DNA of 64,000 bases from Tabrizicola sp. (GCF_030694085.1 NZ_JAUXZE010000056.1:1-64000); one strand, 5' to 3'; positions 8,684 through 17,996 are shown, counted from the stretch's first letter. The notes: a model not told the origin generated them from the sequence alone. Translations and numbers: made by a program.

Positions 8684-9408
8684 CAGGCGGACTCGGGACC
8701 AGGGCCAGGGCGCAGGGTTCCATTTGACCCGGATTTGCGCGCACCGCAATGGGCGGCCCTGCCTTGGAACGGGGAGCCGTCGCAGGGGGCATCGAGCCCC
8801 CCGCAACGGCGCTGCCGCAGACCGATTGGACCGGCCACCGCGCGGGTGGACGGTGGGAACGTCCGGCGGGAGTTTCCGGCGATCTTCCGGCGGAGATGGT
8901 CACGGATCGATCCGGCCCTCAGGTCCGTCAAGCCGACGCGGTCGCCAGTCGAAACGGTTGTGCGGACGGGGGATCGGGGTCAAGGCACGGGCGGACGCAT
9001 TGCGCCATCATTGGGGCCATCATCGGGGATGGGGGGCTTTGGGTCTGCCTTCGGATCGTTTTCAGGATATGGGGCAGGACATGGGGGCGTTCGCACGCAA
9101 AGAAGCGCCGGGGCGCGCGGCGAATGACTTTGAGCATCGGGCGGCCGGATTTGCGACTGCGAAGCACAGACGCTGGCTTGGTCTGCATTGCCACCAGAGC
9201 CGCAAGATCGATCCGGGAAAGGCGGTCCTTTTGATAGGCTTTCGGGAAGGGAGGGGGGCCGCACGGCCTGCTGTCCGTGACTGGTGCGGCGTCCAGGCTT
9301 GGGCGGCGGGTCTGGTGTCAGAACTATCATGGCCAGGCTGCGGCAGAGGGGCGGGGCAGCGGCGTGGCCGGGGTTGCGGGTCGCGGCGGCTCAGGTCAGG
9401 CTTGGGAC

Positions 9409-9987
9409 ATGCAGTTGAGCGTGGAGATCCGCGCCTGTCGCCTCTGTGCCGCGCGCTTTGTGGCCACGGCGACGGCGCACGCGCCGCGGCCGGTGGTCTG
9501 GTTCCGGCCCGGGGCGCGGATAATGGTGGCAGGGCAGGCTCCCGGTCTGCGGGTGCATGACAGCGGGCGGCCCTTCACCGACCGCTCCGGTGACCGCTTG
9601 CGCGACTGGATGGGGCTGAGCGAGGCCGAGTTCTACGACCTCGACCGTGTGGCCGTGGTGCCAATGGCGTTCTGCTTTCCCGGCTATGACGCGACCGGCA
9701 GCGACCTGCCCCCGCCGCCCATCTGCGCGGCAATGTGGAGAGGGCGGGTGCTGGACGCTTTGGGTGACATGCCGCTGACCCTTCTGGTCGGCGGTGCCGC
9801 GATCCGCTGGCACACGGGCCTGCGCGACGTCACCAAAGCCGTGGCCGATTGGCGCGCCTTTGCCGCGCGGGGCGTCTTTCCCTTGCCGCATCCGTCGTGG
9901 CGGAATACGGGGTGGCTGAAACGCCATCCCTGGTTCGAGGCCGAGCTTCTTCCGGCCTTGCGCGCCCGGGTCCGGGAGGTTCTTTGA
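9409..9987 (+). CDS. Uracil-DNA glycosylase family protein
   Basis: CRLCAARFV, IMVAGQAPGLRVHDSGRPFTDRSGDRLRDWMG, PLPHPSWRN: UDG family 4/5-like layout. Confidence 0.85.
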   Translation: MQLSVEIRACRLCAARFVATATAHAPRPVVWFRPGARIMVAGQAPGLRVHDSGRPFTDRSGDRLRDWMGLSEAEFYDLDRVAVVPMAFCFPGYDATGSDLPPPPICAAMWRGRVLDALGDMPLTLLVGGAAIRWHTGLRDVTKAVADWRAFAARGVFPLPHPSWRNTGWLKRHPWFEAELLPALRARVREVL

Positions 9988-10772
9988 TGTCAGAGCTAGT
10001 GACCCTGCTTGACGCGGCCCATGCCGCCGTTTCGGCCGACCCCGAGAACGAGGTCCTGCGCCTGCGTTTCTTCGAGCGGCTGGCCGACGGCGAAATGGTG
10101 CTGCTTCTGGAACGCGAGGCGGAGGGCCAAAGCCTGGAGCCGAAGGTGTTCGCGCTGGAGGACGGGCCTGTGGTCCTGGTCTTCGACCGCGAGGAACGGC
10201 TGGCCAGCTTTACTGGCGGGATCGCGCCCTATGCCGCGCTGCCGGGGCGGGTGATTGCGGGGCTTCTGAAGGGGCAGGGGATCGGGATGGGCGTGAACCT
10301 GGGCGTGGCACCCTCGTCCATGCTGCTGCCGCCCGAGGCGATGGACTGGCTGGCCGAGACGCTGGAGGAGGCGCCCGAGGAGGTCGAGGCGCGGCCCGAG
10401 GCGTTTGTCGCGCCGACCGTCCCCGAAGCGGTGATCGCGGCGCTGGACGGCAAGCTTGCCCGGGCCGGAGGGCTGGCGGCGGCGGCGGTGCTGGCGGGTG
10501 TGGTCTATGCGGGTGGGCGGCGCGGCCACCTCCTTGCGGTGCTGGATGCGGTGGACGGGGCGCAAGCGGCCCTGGCCCGCGCGATGAACGAGGCGCTGGT
10601 CTTTTCTGGCGTCGAGGCGGGCGAGCTGGACGTGGTCTTTCTGGCAAGTGGCGATCCGGCGGCAGCGGCGCTGGCCAAGGTCGGCTTGCGGTTCGACCTT
10701 CCAGCCCCAGAAAGGCCAGCGGCCGCCGCAGCCCCCGGCATGGACCCGTCGCGGCCGCCGAAGCTTCGGTGA
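9987..10772 (+). CDS. SseB family protein
   Basis: SseB-like N-terminal half (VFALEDGPVVLVFDREERLASF); start overlaps the upstream stop (TGATG). Confidence 0.75.
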   Translation: MSELVTLLDAAHAAVSADPENEVLRLRFFERLADGEMVLLLEREAEGQSLEPKVFALEDGPVVLVFDREERLASFTGGIAPYAALPGRVIAGLLKGQGIGMGVNLGVAPSSMLLPPEAMDWLAETLEEAPEEVEARPEAFVAPTVPEAVIAALDGKLARAGGLAAAAVLAGVVYAGGRRGHLLAVLDAVDGAQAALARAMNEALVFSGVEAGELDVVFLASGDPAAAALAKVGLRFDLPAPERPAAAAAPGMDPSRPPKLR

Positions 10773-10809
10773 CGCCTCCGGCGGGGATATTTTGGCAAAG
10801 ATGAAAGGC
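10771..10809 (+). repeat. Dispersed 3'-end repeat, copy A (GCCTCCGGCGGGGATATTTTGGCAAAGATGAAAGG)
   Basis: Matches copies at 52932-52966, 52996-53030 and 53471-53502 on the opposite strand. Confidence 0.8.
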
Positions 10810-10963
10810 TTAAGTTGGGGTATCTTGATACCGTTGTTGTAAGTGTTTGTTTTTTATGTGATAAATATTGATCCACGCGCTTGACGCAGCGCGGACCTTC
10901 GGCGATAAGCCCGCATCCGAGTTTCCGGGGGCGCCTCAGGCCCCCTTCTTCTTTGGGAAAACC

Positions 10964-11428
10964 ATGAAAACCTTCACCGCTACTCCGGCGGACATCGAGA
11001 AGAAGTGGATCCTGATCGACGCCGAGGGCGTCGTTCTGGGCCGCCTTGCCACGATCGTCGCCAATATCCTGCGCGGCAAGAACAAGCCGACCTTCACCCC
11101 CCACATGGACATGGGTGACAACGTCATCATCATCAACGCCGACAAGGTGCAGATGACTGGCAACAAGCGCAACGACAAGATCTACTACTGGCACACCGGC
11201 CACCCCGGCGGCATCAAGCAGCGCACCGCGCGGCAGGTGCTGGAAGGCAAGCACCCCGAGCGCGTGGTGGAAAAGGCCGTCGAGCGCATGATCACCCGCA
11301 ACCGTCTGGGCCGTCAGCAGATGACGAACCTGCGCGTCTACGCCGGGGCCGAGCATCCGCATGAAGCACAGCAGCCCACCGTTCTGGACGTGAAAGTCCT
11401 GAACCCGAAGAACACCCGGAGCGCGTGA
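10964..11428 (+). CDS. rplM: 50S ribosomal protein L13
   Basis: [30 protein letters not shown]...[11 protein letters not shown]. Confidence 0.98.
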   Translation: MKTFTATPADIEKKWILIDAEGVVLGRLATIVANILRGKNKPTFTPHMDMGDNVIIINADKVQMTGNKRNDKIYYWHTGHPGGIKQRTARQVLEGKHPERVVEKAVERMITRNRLGRQQMTNLRVYAGAEHPHEAQQPTVLDVKVLNPKNTRSA

Positions 11429-11430
11429 TC

Positions 11431-11913
11431 ATGGCCGATATCAAATCTCTTGATGACCTGAAGTCGGCTGTCGGTTCCGCCCCCGCTGCGGTGGAAGCCG
11501 CGCCGCGTGTGGCCGTCCGTGACAAGCTGGGCCGCTCGTATGCGACCGGCAAGCGCAAGGACGCGGTCGCCCGTGTCTGGGTCAAGCCCGGTTCCGGCAA
11601 GGTTGTGGTCAATGGCAAGGAAATGGCGGTCTACTTCGCCCGTCCCGTGCTGCAGATGATCCTGAAGCAGCCGTTCACCGTGGCCAACGTGGAAGGCCAG
11701 TTCGATGTCTACGCGACCGTCGCCGGCGGGGGCCTCTCGGGCCAGGCTGGCGCTGTGAAGCACGGCATCTCGAAGGCGCTGCAGCTGTACGAGCCCACGC
11801 TGCGCGGTGCCCTGAAGGCCGCCGGCTTCCTGACCCGCGACAGCCGCGTCGTCGAACGGAAGAAGTACGGCAAGCCGAAGGCCCGCCGCTCGTTCCAGTT
11901 CTCGAAGCGCTAA
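11431..11913 (+). CDS. rpsI: 30S ribosomal protein S9
   Basis: [20 protein letters not shown]...[25 protein letters not shown]. Confidence 0.98.
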   Translation: MADIKSLDDLKSAVGSAPAAVEAAPRVAVRDKLGRSYATGKRKDAVARVWVKPGSGKVVVNGKEMAVYFARPVLQMILKQPFTVANVEGQFDVYATVAGGGLSGQAGAVKHGISKALQLYEPTLRGALKAAGFLTRDSRVVERKKYGKPKARRSFQFSKR

Positions 11914-11953
11914 TTGCCATCGTAGGATGCGCTACAGCGCACCTTGCCTTGCG

Positions 11954-11981
11954 AAGGCCCGCCCTTGTGGCGGGCCTTTTG
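11954..11981 (+). terminator. Rho-independent terminator after rpsI
   Basis: AAGGCCCGCC-CTTGT-GGCGGGCCTTTT. Confidence 0.85.
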
Positions 11982-11994
11982 CTTTGCGGTTGCC

Positions 11995-12021
11995 AAAAAA
12001 AGGGCCGGGAAAACCCGGCCC
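11995..12021 (-). terminator. Rho-independent terminator after the DUF1127 gene
   Basis: Minus strand GGGCCGGG-TTTT-CCCGGCCC followed by T7. Confidence 0.85.
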
Positions 12022-12062
12022 AGTCAGGGGTAAGAGCGTCAGGACGCCCGGGGACTCTGGCC

Positions 12063-12266
12063 TCAGGGTTGCCAGAAGGGTTTGGTGTATTCGCGGCGCA
12101 CTTCCTGCGGATCAAGGCCGATGTCGCGCAGAAGATGCGCATCCAGGTGGGCCAGGCGCTGACGCTCGCGGCGGCGGGTCAAAGCGGTGAGAAATGCACT
12201 GCGGACGCGCGAGAAGGTCCCGGAACGGGTGCGCAGCGGCAAATTCGCGATATGGGTCTGGGGCAT
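12063..12266 (-). CDS. DUF1127 domain-containing small protein (67 aa)
   Basis: LDAHLLRDIGLDPQEVRREYTKPFWQP is the DUF1127 signature; real start within the long shadow ORF 12063..13847. Confidence 0.9.
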   Translation of the reverse strand: MPQTHIANLPLRTRSGTFSRVRSAFLTALTRRRERQRLAHLDAHLLRDIGLDPQEVRREYTKPFWQP

Positions 12267-12284
12267 TTGAGCCTCCTTCGATTT

Positions 12285-12298
12285 TTGTATTGATACAA
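12285..12298. promoter_or_regulatory. Putative operator, inverted repeat TTGTAT-TG-ATACAA
   Basis: In the 72 bp between divergent DUF1127 and MocR genes; half-site TGATACAA recurs at 12365-12372. Confidence 0.5.
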
Positions 12299-12338
12299 TA
12301 AGCCTGCTTTGGTACACACAATGTAGTATCTCCGCCGA

Positions 12339-13763
12339 ATGAGTCGCCAGAGGATTATTGTGACTGATACAAATTGGGCGCCCGACCTGACTCAATTCCC
12401 CGGGCCGAAGTATCTCGCCTTGTCGCGCGCCCTGCGGGATGCGATCCGTGCGGGGGATCTGCCGGCCAACTCCCAGCTGCCGACTGTGCGTGATCTGGCC
12501 TGGCGCCTGCATCTGACACCCGGAACCGTGGCCCGTGCCTACCAGCTTGCGACGCAAGAGGGGCTTCTGGCGGCCACCGTCGGACGCGGGACCTTTGTGG
12601 CGGCGCAATCGCCGCGCCTTGGCCCGACCCAGGCATTGTATACGGAGCGGGTGACCGGCGGCACGACCGGGCTGGTTGACCTCCGCCCGCCGCAGGTGCC
12701 GGAAGTCGGCCAGGCCGAGGCCTTCCGCGCCGCCCTTCTGGAGATGGCAGGGACGACGGGGCAGGGCTGGCTCGATTATACCAGCCAGATGGGCGAGGCC
12801 AGCTTGCGGGCCGAGATCGTGACCTGGATGGGCGACCGCATCCTTGGTCCCATCGGACCCGAGGATGTGGCGCTGACCCACGGCGGGCAGAACGCGATTT
12901 CCCTGATCTTCGATTGCTGCCTGCGTGGCGAACGCCCCGTGGTCCTGATCGAGGAACTTGCCTATCCCGGCTTTCGCTATGCCGCCCGCGCCGCGCGGGC
13001 CGAGGTTGTACCTGTCGAGATCGACGAACACGGCATCGTCCCCGGCGCGCTGGAGGCGGCCTGTCGCCGTCACGGCGCGCAGGTCCTGTGCCTGACGACC
13101 GAGGCGCAGAACCCCTCGACCGGCCGGATGCCGGTCAAGCGGCGTCAGGAGATCGCCGAGATCGCCCGCCGCTATGACCTGCAGATTCTCGAAGACGACT
13201 GCTATTCTGTCGCCGAAAGCGACATCCCGTCCTTGCGTGCGCTGGCGCCAGAGCGGGTCTGGCTGGTCGGATCGGTCTCGAAGACGATCTCGGCGGCGCT
13301 GCGGTTCGGCTATGTGATCTGCCCGGCGGGTATGGGCGAGGCGGGGCGGCTGACTGCGCAGCACGGATTCTTCGCGCTGTCGCGCCCGGTGGCCGACCTG
13401 ATGCTGCACCTTTTCCGTTCCGGCGAAGCGCAGCGGATCAAGGTGGAGGTGCAGGCCGAATTCGCGACCCGGTTGCAGACCCTGGTCAACCGGCTGGGCG
13501 CCTATGATCTTGGCTGGCAGCCTGGTGTGCCCTTCGTCTGGCTGCGTCTGCCAATCGGCTGGCGGGCTTCGGCCTTCGTGCGTGCCGCCGAGGCCCGCGG
13601 GGTTCTGGTCCGGTCGGCCGACGAATATGCCCTGGTCCACGGCCGTGCGCCGAATGCGATCCGCCTGGCGATTGCTGGCAACCTGCCGCGCGATGCGTTC
13701 GAGGCCGCCGTGCAGACCCTTTCCGACCTTCTTGGCCGGCCGCCTTCGGACCTGTCCGTATAG
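12339..13763 (+). CDS. MocR-type regulator (GntR HTH plus PLP-dependent aminotransferase domain)
   Basis: LPTVRDLAWRLHLTPGTVARAYQLATQEGLLAATVGRGTFV; TTEAQNPSTGRMPVKRRQEIAEIARRYDLQILEDDCY; VGSVSKTISAALRFGYV. Alternative start GTG 12360. Confidence 0.93.
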   Translation: MSRQRIIVTDTNWAPDLTQFPGPKYLALSRALRDAIRAGDLPANSQLPTVRDLAWRLHLTPGTVARAYQLATQEGLLAATVGRGTFVAAQSPRLGPTQALYTERVTGGTTGLVDLRPPQVPEVGQAEAFRAALLEMAGTTGQGWLDYTSQMGEASLRAEIVTWMGDRILGPIGPEDVALTHGGQNAISLIFDCCLRGERPVVLIEELAYPGFRYAARAARAEVVPVEIDEHGIVPGALEAACRRHGAQVLCLTTEAQNPSTGRMPVKRRQEIAEIARRYDLQILEDDCYSVAESDIPSLRALAPERVWLVGSVSKTISAALRFGYVICPAGMGEAGRLTAQHGFFALSRPVADLMLHLFRSGEAQRIKVEVQAEFATRLQTLVNRLGAYDLGWQPGVPFVWLRLPIGWRASAFVRAAEARGVLVRSADEYALVHGRAPNAIRLAIAGNLPRDAFEAAVQTLSDLLGRPPSDLSV

Positions 13764-13887
13764 GAAAAACCCGACCTGTTGCATTTGGGACTCGCTCACA
13801 GGGAATGGCCAATCCGTGAGTTGACCGAAGGGCAAGCTCTGCCTCACAGTCCGGGCACGAGCAGAACAAAAAAAGAGAGCCCGAAAA

Positions 13888-14148
13888 ATGGGACTTCAAC
13901 ATGCATTCCACGCGCCGCACGGCGGCGCGGATTTTCTGGGTTGGCGCAAGACCCGTCAGGGTGCCACCGAGATCGTCTACGATGACGGCGTCGCCCGCCG
14001 CATGATCTGGCGCGTGGCCACCGACGACCCGTCCGAAGCCCGCATCGCCGAAGCGTTGCGCGTCGCCGTGGGCTCGATCCGCGTCGTCCCCACGCTTTAT
14101 GACGAGCTGAAGAAACGGGCGATCGCCATCGAGCGCGTCGCGGGTTGA
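13888..14148 (+). CDS. Hypothetical small protein (86 aa)
   Basis: Clean ORF between the MocR gene and the ABC permease; no recognised domain. Confidence 0.6.
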   Translation: MGLQHAFHAPHGGADFLGWRKTRQGATEIVYDDGVARRMIWRVATDDPSEARIAEALRVAVGSIRVVPTLYDELKKRAIAIERVAG

Positions 14149-14289
14149 CCGGGCCGGGGCCCCAGCGCCCCGGTTCGCGCCGCCACAGCTTGATTTCCCA
14201 CCGTTTTGATGGCCCTCTTGCCTAAAGCCATGCGTTCGGTCTAATTTGATCAAATGACAAGGCTGCCGGAGTGCAGTCGGACAGGGGGA

Positions 14290-15162
14290 ATGATGGCGCA
14301 AACGCCGGGATCCGAGGCCAGGACGGGCCTCAAGCTGATCTCTCCGACAGCAATCTACGTGATTCTCCTGCTCGCCGTGCCGTTGGCGACCGTGCTGATC
14401 TATTCCGTGATGACCGGGGGGCGGGGGATCGTGGCTTTCCCGCTGACCTTCGAGAACTACGCCCAACTCTGGTCGAAGTCGGTTTACGGCTACATCATGT
14501 TCAAGTCGCTGATGGTGGCGCTGGCCGTGACCTTCATCACCGTGATGCTCGCATATCCGGTCGCCTATTTTGTCAGCTTCCACGTCAAGCCCGAACGCAA
14601 AAGCCTGTGGCTGTTCCTGATTACCATCCCGTTCTGGACCAGCTACATCATCCGCGTCAGCCTGTGGTTCGTGATCCTCGGCTACGACGGGCTGCTGGAT
14701 AAGGCGTTGATGGCGCTGGGAATCATGGACTCGCAGCTGAACTTTGCCAGCTATGGAATCCCGGCGATCATTTTCGTGCTGGCCCATGCCTACGCCCCCT
14801 TCGCCGTCCTGCCGATCTTTGTCAGTCTCGAGAAAGTCGATCGCTCGCTCCTTGAGGCCGGACAGGACCTCGGGGAAAGCCGCTGGGTTACGTTCCTGCG
14901 CGTGACCTTGCCATTGTCGATGCCCGGCGTGATAGCAGCTGCGTTGATCGTCTTCATCCCGACCGTCGGCGACTATGTCACTCCGAAACTAGTCGGCGAC
15001 GGCAAGGAGCCGATGATTGCCAACTTCATCGAGACCCAGCTTCTGCGCCTGCAGAACATGCCGCAAGGCTCGGCCTTCGCGGTGGCCTCGATGCTTATGG
15101 TGGGGATCGTCAGCGTGATCTTCGTGCTCTTGAACCGACGCTTCCTTGGGGGATCGAAATGA
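14290..15162 (+). CDS. ABC transporter permease, PotB-like (polyamine type)
   Basis: LLEAGQDLGESRWVTFLRVTLPLSMPGVIAAALIVFIPTVGDYVTPKLVG (EAA loop). Confidence 0.92.
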   Translation: MMAQTPGSEARTGLKLISPTAIYVILLLAVPLATVLIYSVMTGGRGIVAFPLTFENYAQLWSKSVYGYIMFKSLMVALAVTFITVMLAYPVAYFVSFHVKPERKSLWLFLITIPFWTSYIIRVSLWFVILGYDGLLDKALMALGIMDSQLNFASYGIPAIIFVLAHAYAPFAVLPIFVSLEKVDRSLLEAGQDLGESRWVTFLRVTLPLSMPGVIAAALIVFIPTVGDYVTPKLVGDGKEPMIANFIETQLLRLQNMPQGSAFAVASMLMVGIVSVIFVLLNRRFLGGSK

Positions 15163-15968
15163 AGAGGGCCCCCATCCTGCGCGGTTTCACACTGTTCTAC
15201 CTGCTGTTCCTCTACAGCCCGATCCTGCTGCTGCCGATCTTCGCTTTCAACGAAAGCAAGGTCATGGCATTCCCGCTCCAGGGCTTCACCCTGACCTGGT
15301 TCGTCGAGATGGCCTCGGACCAGAACCTGCGCAATGCCGCGAAGAACAGCCTGATCATCGCGCTTTCGGTCGCAACCTTGTCTACCGTTCTTGGCATCTT
15401 TGCGGCTCGGGCGAGCGTGCGATATCGGTTTCCTGGCAAGGCCCCGCTGATGTCAATGATCATGCTGCCCCTTGTCCTGCCCGAAATGATCGTGGCGATG
15501 GCGCTTCTGGTCGTGCTGTTGTCGCTGAACATTCCGCTGTCGCTTTTCACCGTGATCCTGGGACAGGTGCTGATCTGCACGCCTTTCGCCGTGGCGATCC
15601 TGACCTCGGCCTTCCAGTCGCTTGACCGCTCACTGGAAGAGGCGGCGCTGGACCTTGGCGAAACCCCCTGGTCGACCTTCCGCCTGATCATCCTGCCATT
15701 GGTCATGCCGGGGATCATGGCCAGCTTCCTGATCTGCTTCACCATCTCGTTCGACGAATTCATCATCGCGAACTTCCTTGGCTCGGGCCAGCCGATCCTG
15801 TCGGTCTACATCTTTGGCCAGTTCCGCTTTCCCGCCAAGGTGCCCTCGATGCTGGCGCTGGGGACGGTATTGGTCTGTTTCTCGATCATCCTGCTTGGCT
15901 TTGCCGAGTACATGCGCCGCCGTGGCATCGCCAAGGCCGGCGGTAAAGATTCCGGAGGCTTCCTGTGA
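15159..15968 (+). CDS. ABC transporter permease, PotC-like
   Basis: LEEAALDLGETPWSTFRLIILPLVMPGIMASFLICFTISFDEFIIANFL. Confidence 0.92.
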   Translation: MKRAPILRGFTLFYLLFLYSPILLLPIFAFNESKVMAFPLQGFTLTWFVEMASDQNLRNAAKNSLIIALSVATLSTVLGIFAARASVRYRFPGKAPLMSMIMLPLVLPEMIVAMALLVVLLSLNIPLSLFTVILGQVLICTPFAVAILTSAFQSLDRSLEEAALDLGETPWSTFRLIILPLVMPGIMASFLICFTISFDEFIIANFLGSGQPILSVYIFGQFRFPAKVPSMLALGTVLVCFSIILLGFAEYMRRRGIAKAGGKDSGGFL

Positions 15969-17065
15969 CCTTTTCCGATGACCGTCCGACGATGATCGAG
16001 TTCAAGGACGTCCACAAGTATTACGGCGACTACCACGCGTTGCGGGGGATCAACGGCTCGATCAGGGCCGGTGAGTTCTTCTCCTTGCTGGGGCCATCCG
16101 GCTGCGGCAAGACCACGCTTCTGCGCACCATCGCCGGGTTCGAGGACATCTCCTCGGGCGTGATCATGATCGACGGCAAGGACATGGTCGGCGTGGCCGC
16201 CAACGTGCGTCCGACCAACATGGTGTTCCAAAGCTACGCGATCTTCCCGCACATGACCGTCGAGGAAAACGTCGGCTTCGGCCTGCGCAAGGACCCCCGG
16301 TCGAAGGAAGACAAGGCCAGGGCCGTCGCCGAGGCGCTGGAGATGGTCGGCCTCAAGGGCTTTGGCAAGCGGGCCGCCCATGCGCTGTCAGGCGGCCAGC
16401 GGCAACGCGTGGCGCTGGCCCGCGCGCTGATCCTGAAGCCCAAGGTGCTGCTCCTCGATGAACCGCTCAGCGCGCTCGACAAGAAGATGCGCGAACACAT
16501 GCAGGTCGAACTCATCAAGCTCCAGCGTCAGGTCGGGATCACCTTCATCCTGGTCACCCATGACCAGGAAGAGGCGCTGGTCATGTCCGACCGAATCGCG
16601 GTGATGTTCGAGGGCGAGATCGCCCAGCTTGCCGACCCCGAGACGCTGTATCGCCGCCCGGCGACCCGGAAGGTCGCGGATTTCATCGGCACAATGAACT
16701 TCATCCCCGCCGAGATCCTGTCGGAATCCGGCGATGCTGTCGAAGTCGAGGCCAAGGGCCTTGGCCGCGTGGCCCTGGACATCGCCCAGGCCCCCGCCAA
16801 GACCGGCGAGACTCCGGTTGTCGGCCTCCGTCCCGAAACGCTCACGCTCCTCTACGACGACCAGAAGGCACCCGAGCGGGAGACCGACGGCGTGATCGAC
16901 GAAGTCATCTACTTCGGCGACATGACCTATTACGACGTCTACCTCGGCGGCACCGATGTCGAAGTGCGGCTGTCGATGCGCAATGTTCCGGGTCGCCCGG
17001 TCCTTGATGTCGGCACCAAGGTCCGCGTCGCCTGGAGCCCCTCTGCTCTGGTCCTCTTCCGCTAG
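15965..17065 (+). CDS. ABC transporter ATP-binding protein, PotA-like
   Basis: LLGPSGCGKTTLLRTIAGFE, ALSGGQRQRVALARAL, LLLDEPLSALD, TOBE-type C-terminus. Confidence 0.95.
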   Translation: MTFSDDRPTMIEFKDVHKYYGDYHALRGINGSIRAGEFFSLLGPSGCGKTTLLRTIAGFEDISSGVIMIDGKDMVGVAANVRPTNMVFQSYAIFPHMTVEENVGFGLRKDPRSKEDKARAVAEALEMVGLKGFGKRAAHALSGGQRQRVALARALILKPKVLLLDEPLSALDKKMREHMQVELIKLQRQVGITFILVTHDQEEALVMSDRIAVMFEGEIAQLADPETLYRRPATRKVADFIGTMNFIPAEILSESGDAVEVEAKGLGRVALDIAQAPAKTGETPVVGLRPETLTLLYDDQKAPERETDGVIDEVIYFGDMTYYDVYLGGTDVEVRLSMRNVPGRPVLDVGTKVRVAWSPSALVLFR

Positions 17066-17161
17066 CCAAGCCCGCCCCGGCCTCCGAGCCGGGGCCTCCA
17101 CCGATCAGAACCGCATGTCTTCTTGCTGCGACGGCGGCTCTGGCTGTGTCGCGGGGAAGAC

Positions 17162-17737
17162 CTAGTGGGTCTCGTCTTCCTCGCAGGCCATGTAGTCGTC
17201 AAAGACCCAGCCGACGACATTGTCGCCAGCCCACTTTTCGACATAGATCCATTGCTTGCCCTGATGCGACCTTTGCGCGATGGCCCGCACCACCGTTCCG
17301 TTGCGCAGGGTGGCAAAGATCTCGCCGCCGGGGTCGGCGCGGGCGTTCAGGGGCGTGCCGGTCGGATCGGCAACCGTGCAGGCGACAGTGGTCGCCGTGC
17401 CGTTTGCAAAGGGCACCTCGGGCAGCGCCCGCGTCGTGCCTGCGCAATCAAGGTAGCTGCCAAAGACCCAGGCCCCGTCGAAGTCGGTCGCCAGCTCTCC
17501 GTCGTGAAAGCGTTCCACCAGCGCCCAAAGCTTGCCGTCGACCTCGCGATGCTCGACGAACATCAGTTTCGTCCCGTTCCTGGTCGAACCGACGACGGGG
17601 CCGTTTGGCGATAGCCGGATGTTCAGGGGCGTGCCGGTCGGATCGGCCACCGTGCAGACCGGTGCCCCGCCGCAGGCCAGCGCCACCCCTGCCGTCGCCA
17701 GCAGGAAAAGGGGGAAGCCAAGATACCGAAGGCGCAT
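17162..17737 (-). CDS. Secreted protein with two SH3b-like repeats
   Basis: Signal peptide; CTVADPTGTPLN(I/A)R occurs twice, each followed by an SH3-like segment. Confidence 0.75.
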   Translation of the reverse strand: MRLRYLGFPLFLLATAGVALACGGAPVCTVADPTGTPLNIRLSPNGPVVGSTRNGTKLMFVEHREVDGKLWALVERFHDGELATDFDGAWVFGSYLDCAGTTRALPEVPFANGTATTVACTVADPTGTPLNARADPGGEIFATLRNGTVVRAIAQRSHQGKQWIYVEKWAGDNVVGWVFDDYMACEEDETH

Positions 17738-17974
17738 GTCCAGATCCTTTCAAGGGCGACGTCAGGTCCGCACTCTGCCTGTCCGCAGGGCGTCTGTCAC
17801 CTCAGGACTCCCTGACCGGAGGTGTCAGCCGGTCGGGCCAAGCGAGTGTCTTGGGTGTCCGCTTCGACCGCTGGGGAAGGCGGCCGGAAATGGCGAGAAA
17901 CCCGGCCAGAACACATCTTAACAATTCCTGAACGCCCGCGGCCAACCCATTGATTTCAGGGCGTTGATCGGCTT

Positions 17975-17989
17975 TGTCCACCGTGGACA
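17975..17989. repeat. Palindrome TGTCCACCGTGGACA, copy 1
   Basis: Identical 17-mer TTGTCCACCGTGGACAC also at 58674-58690; just downstream of the tetR stop. Confidence 0.8.
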
Positions 17990-17996
17990 CCTGCCG

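Noticed and set aside
12063-13847. 594-aa minus-strand ORF fused to DUF1127
   Set aside because: Only the last 67 codons (12063-12266) look like a real protein; the rest is antisense to the MocR gene.
17975-17989. TetR operator
   Set aside because: The palindrome is at the 3' end of tetR, not at a promoter, and an identical copy follows an unrelated gene at 58675.
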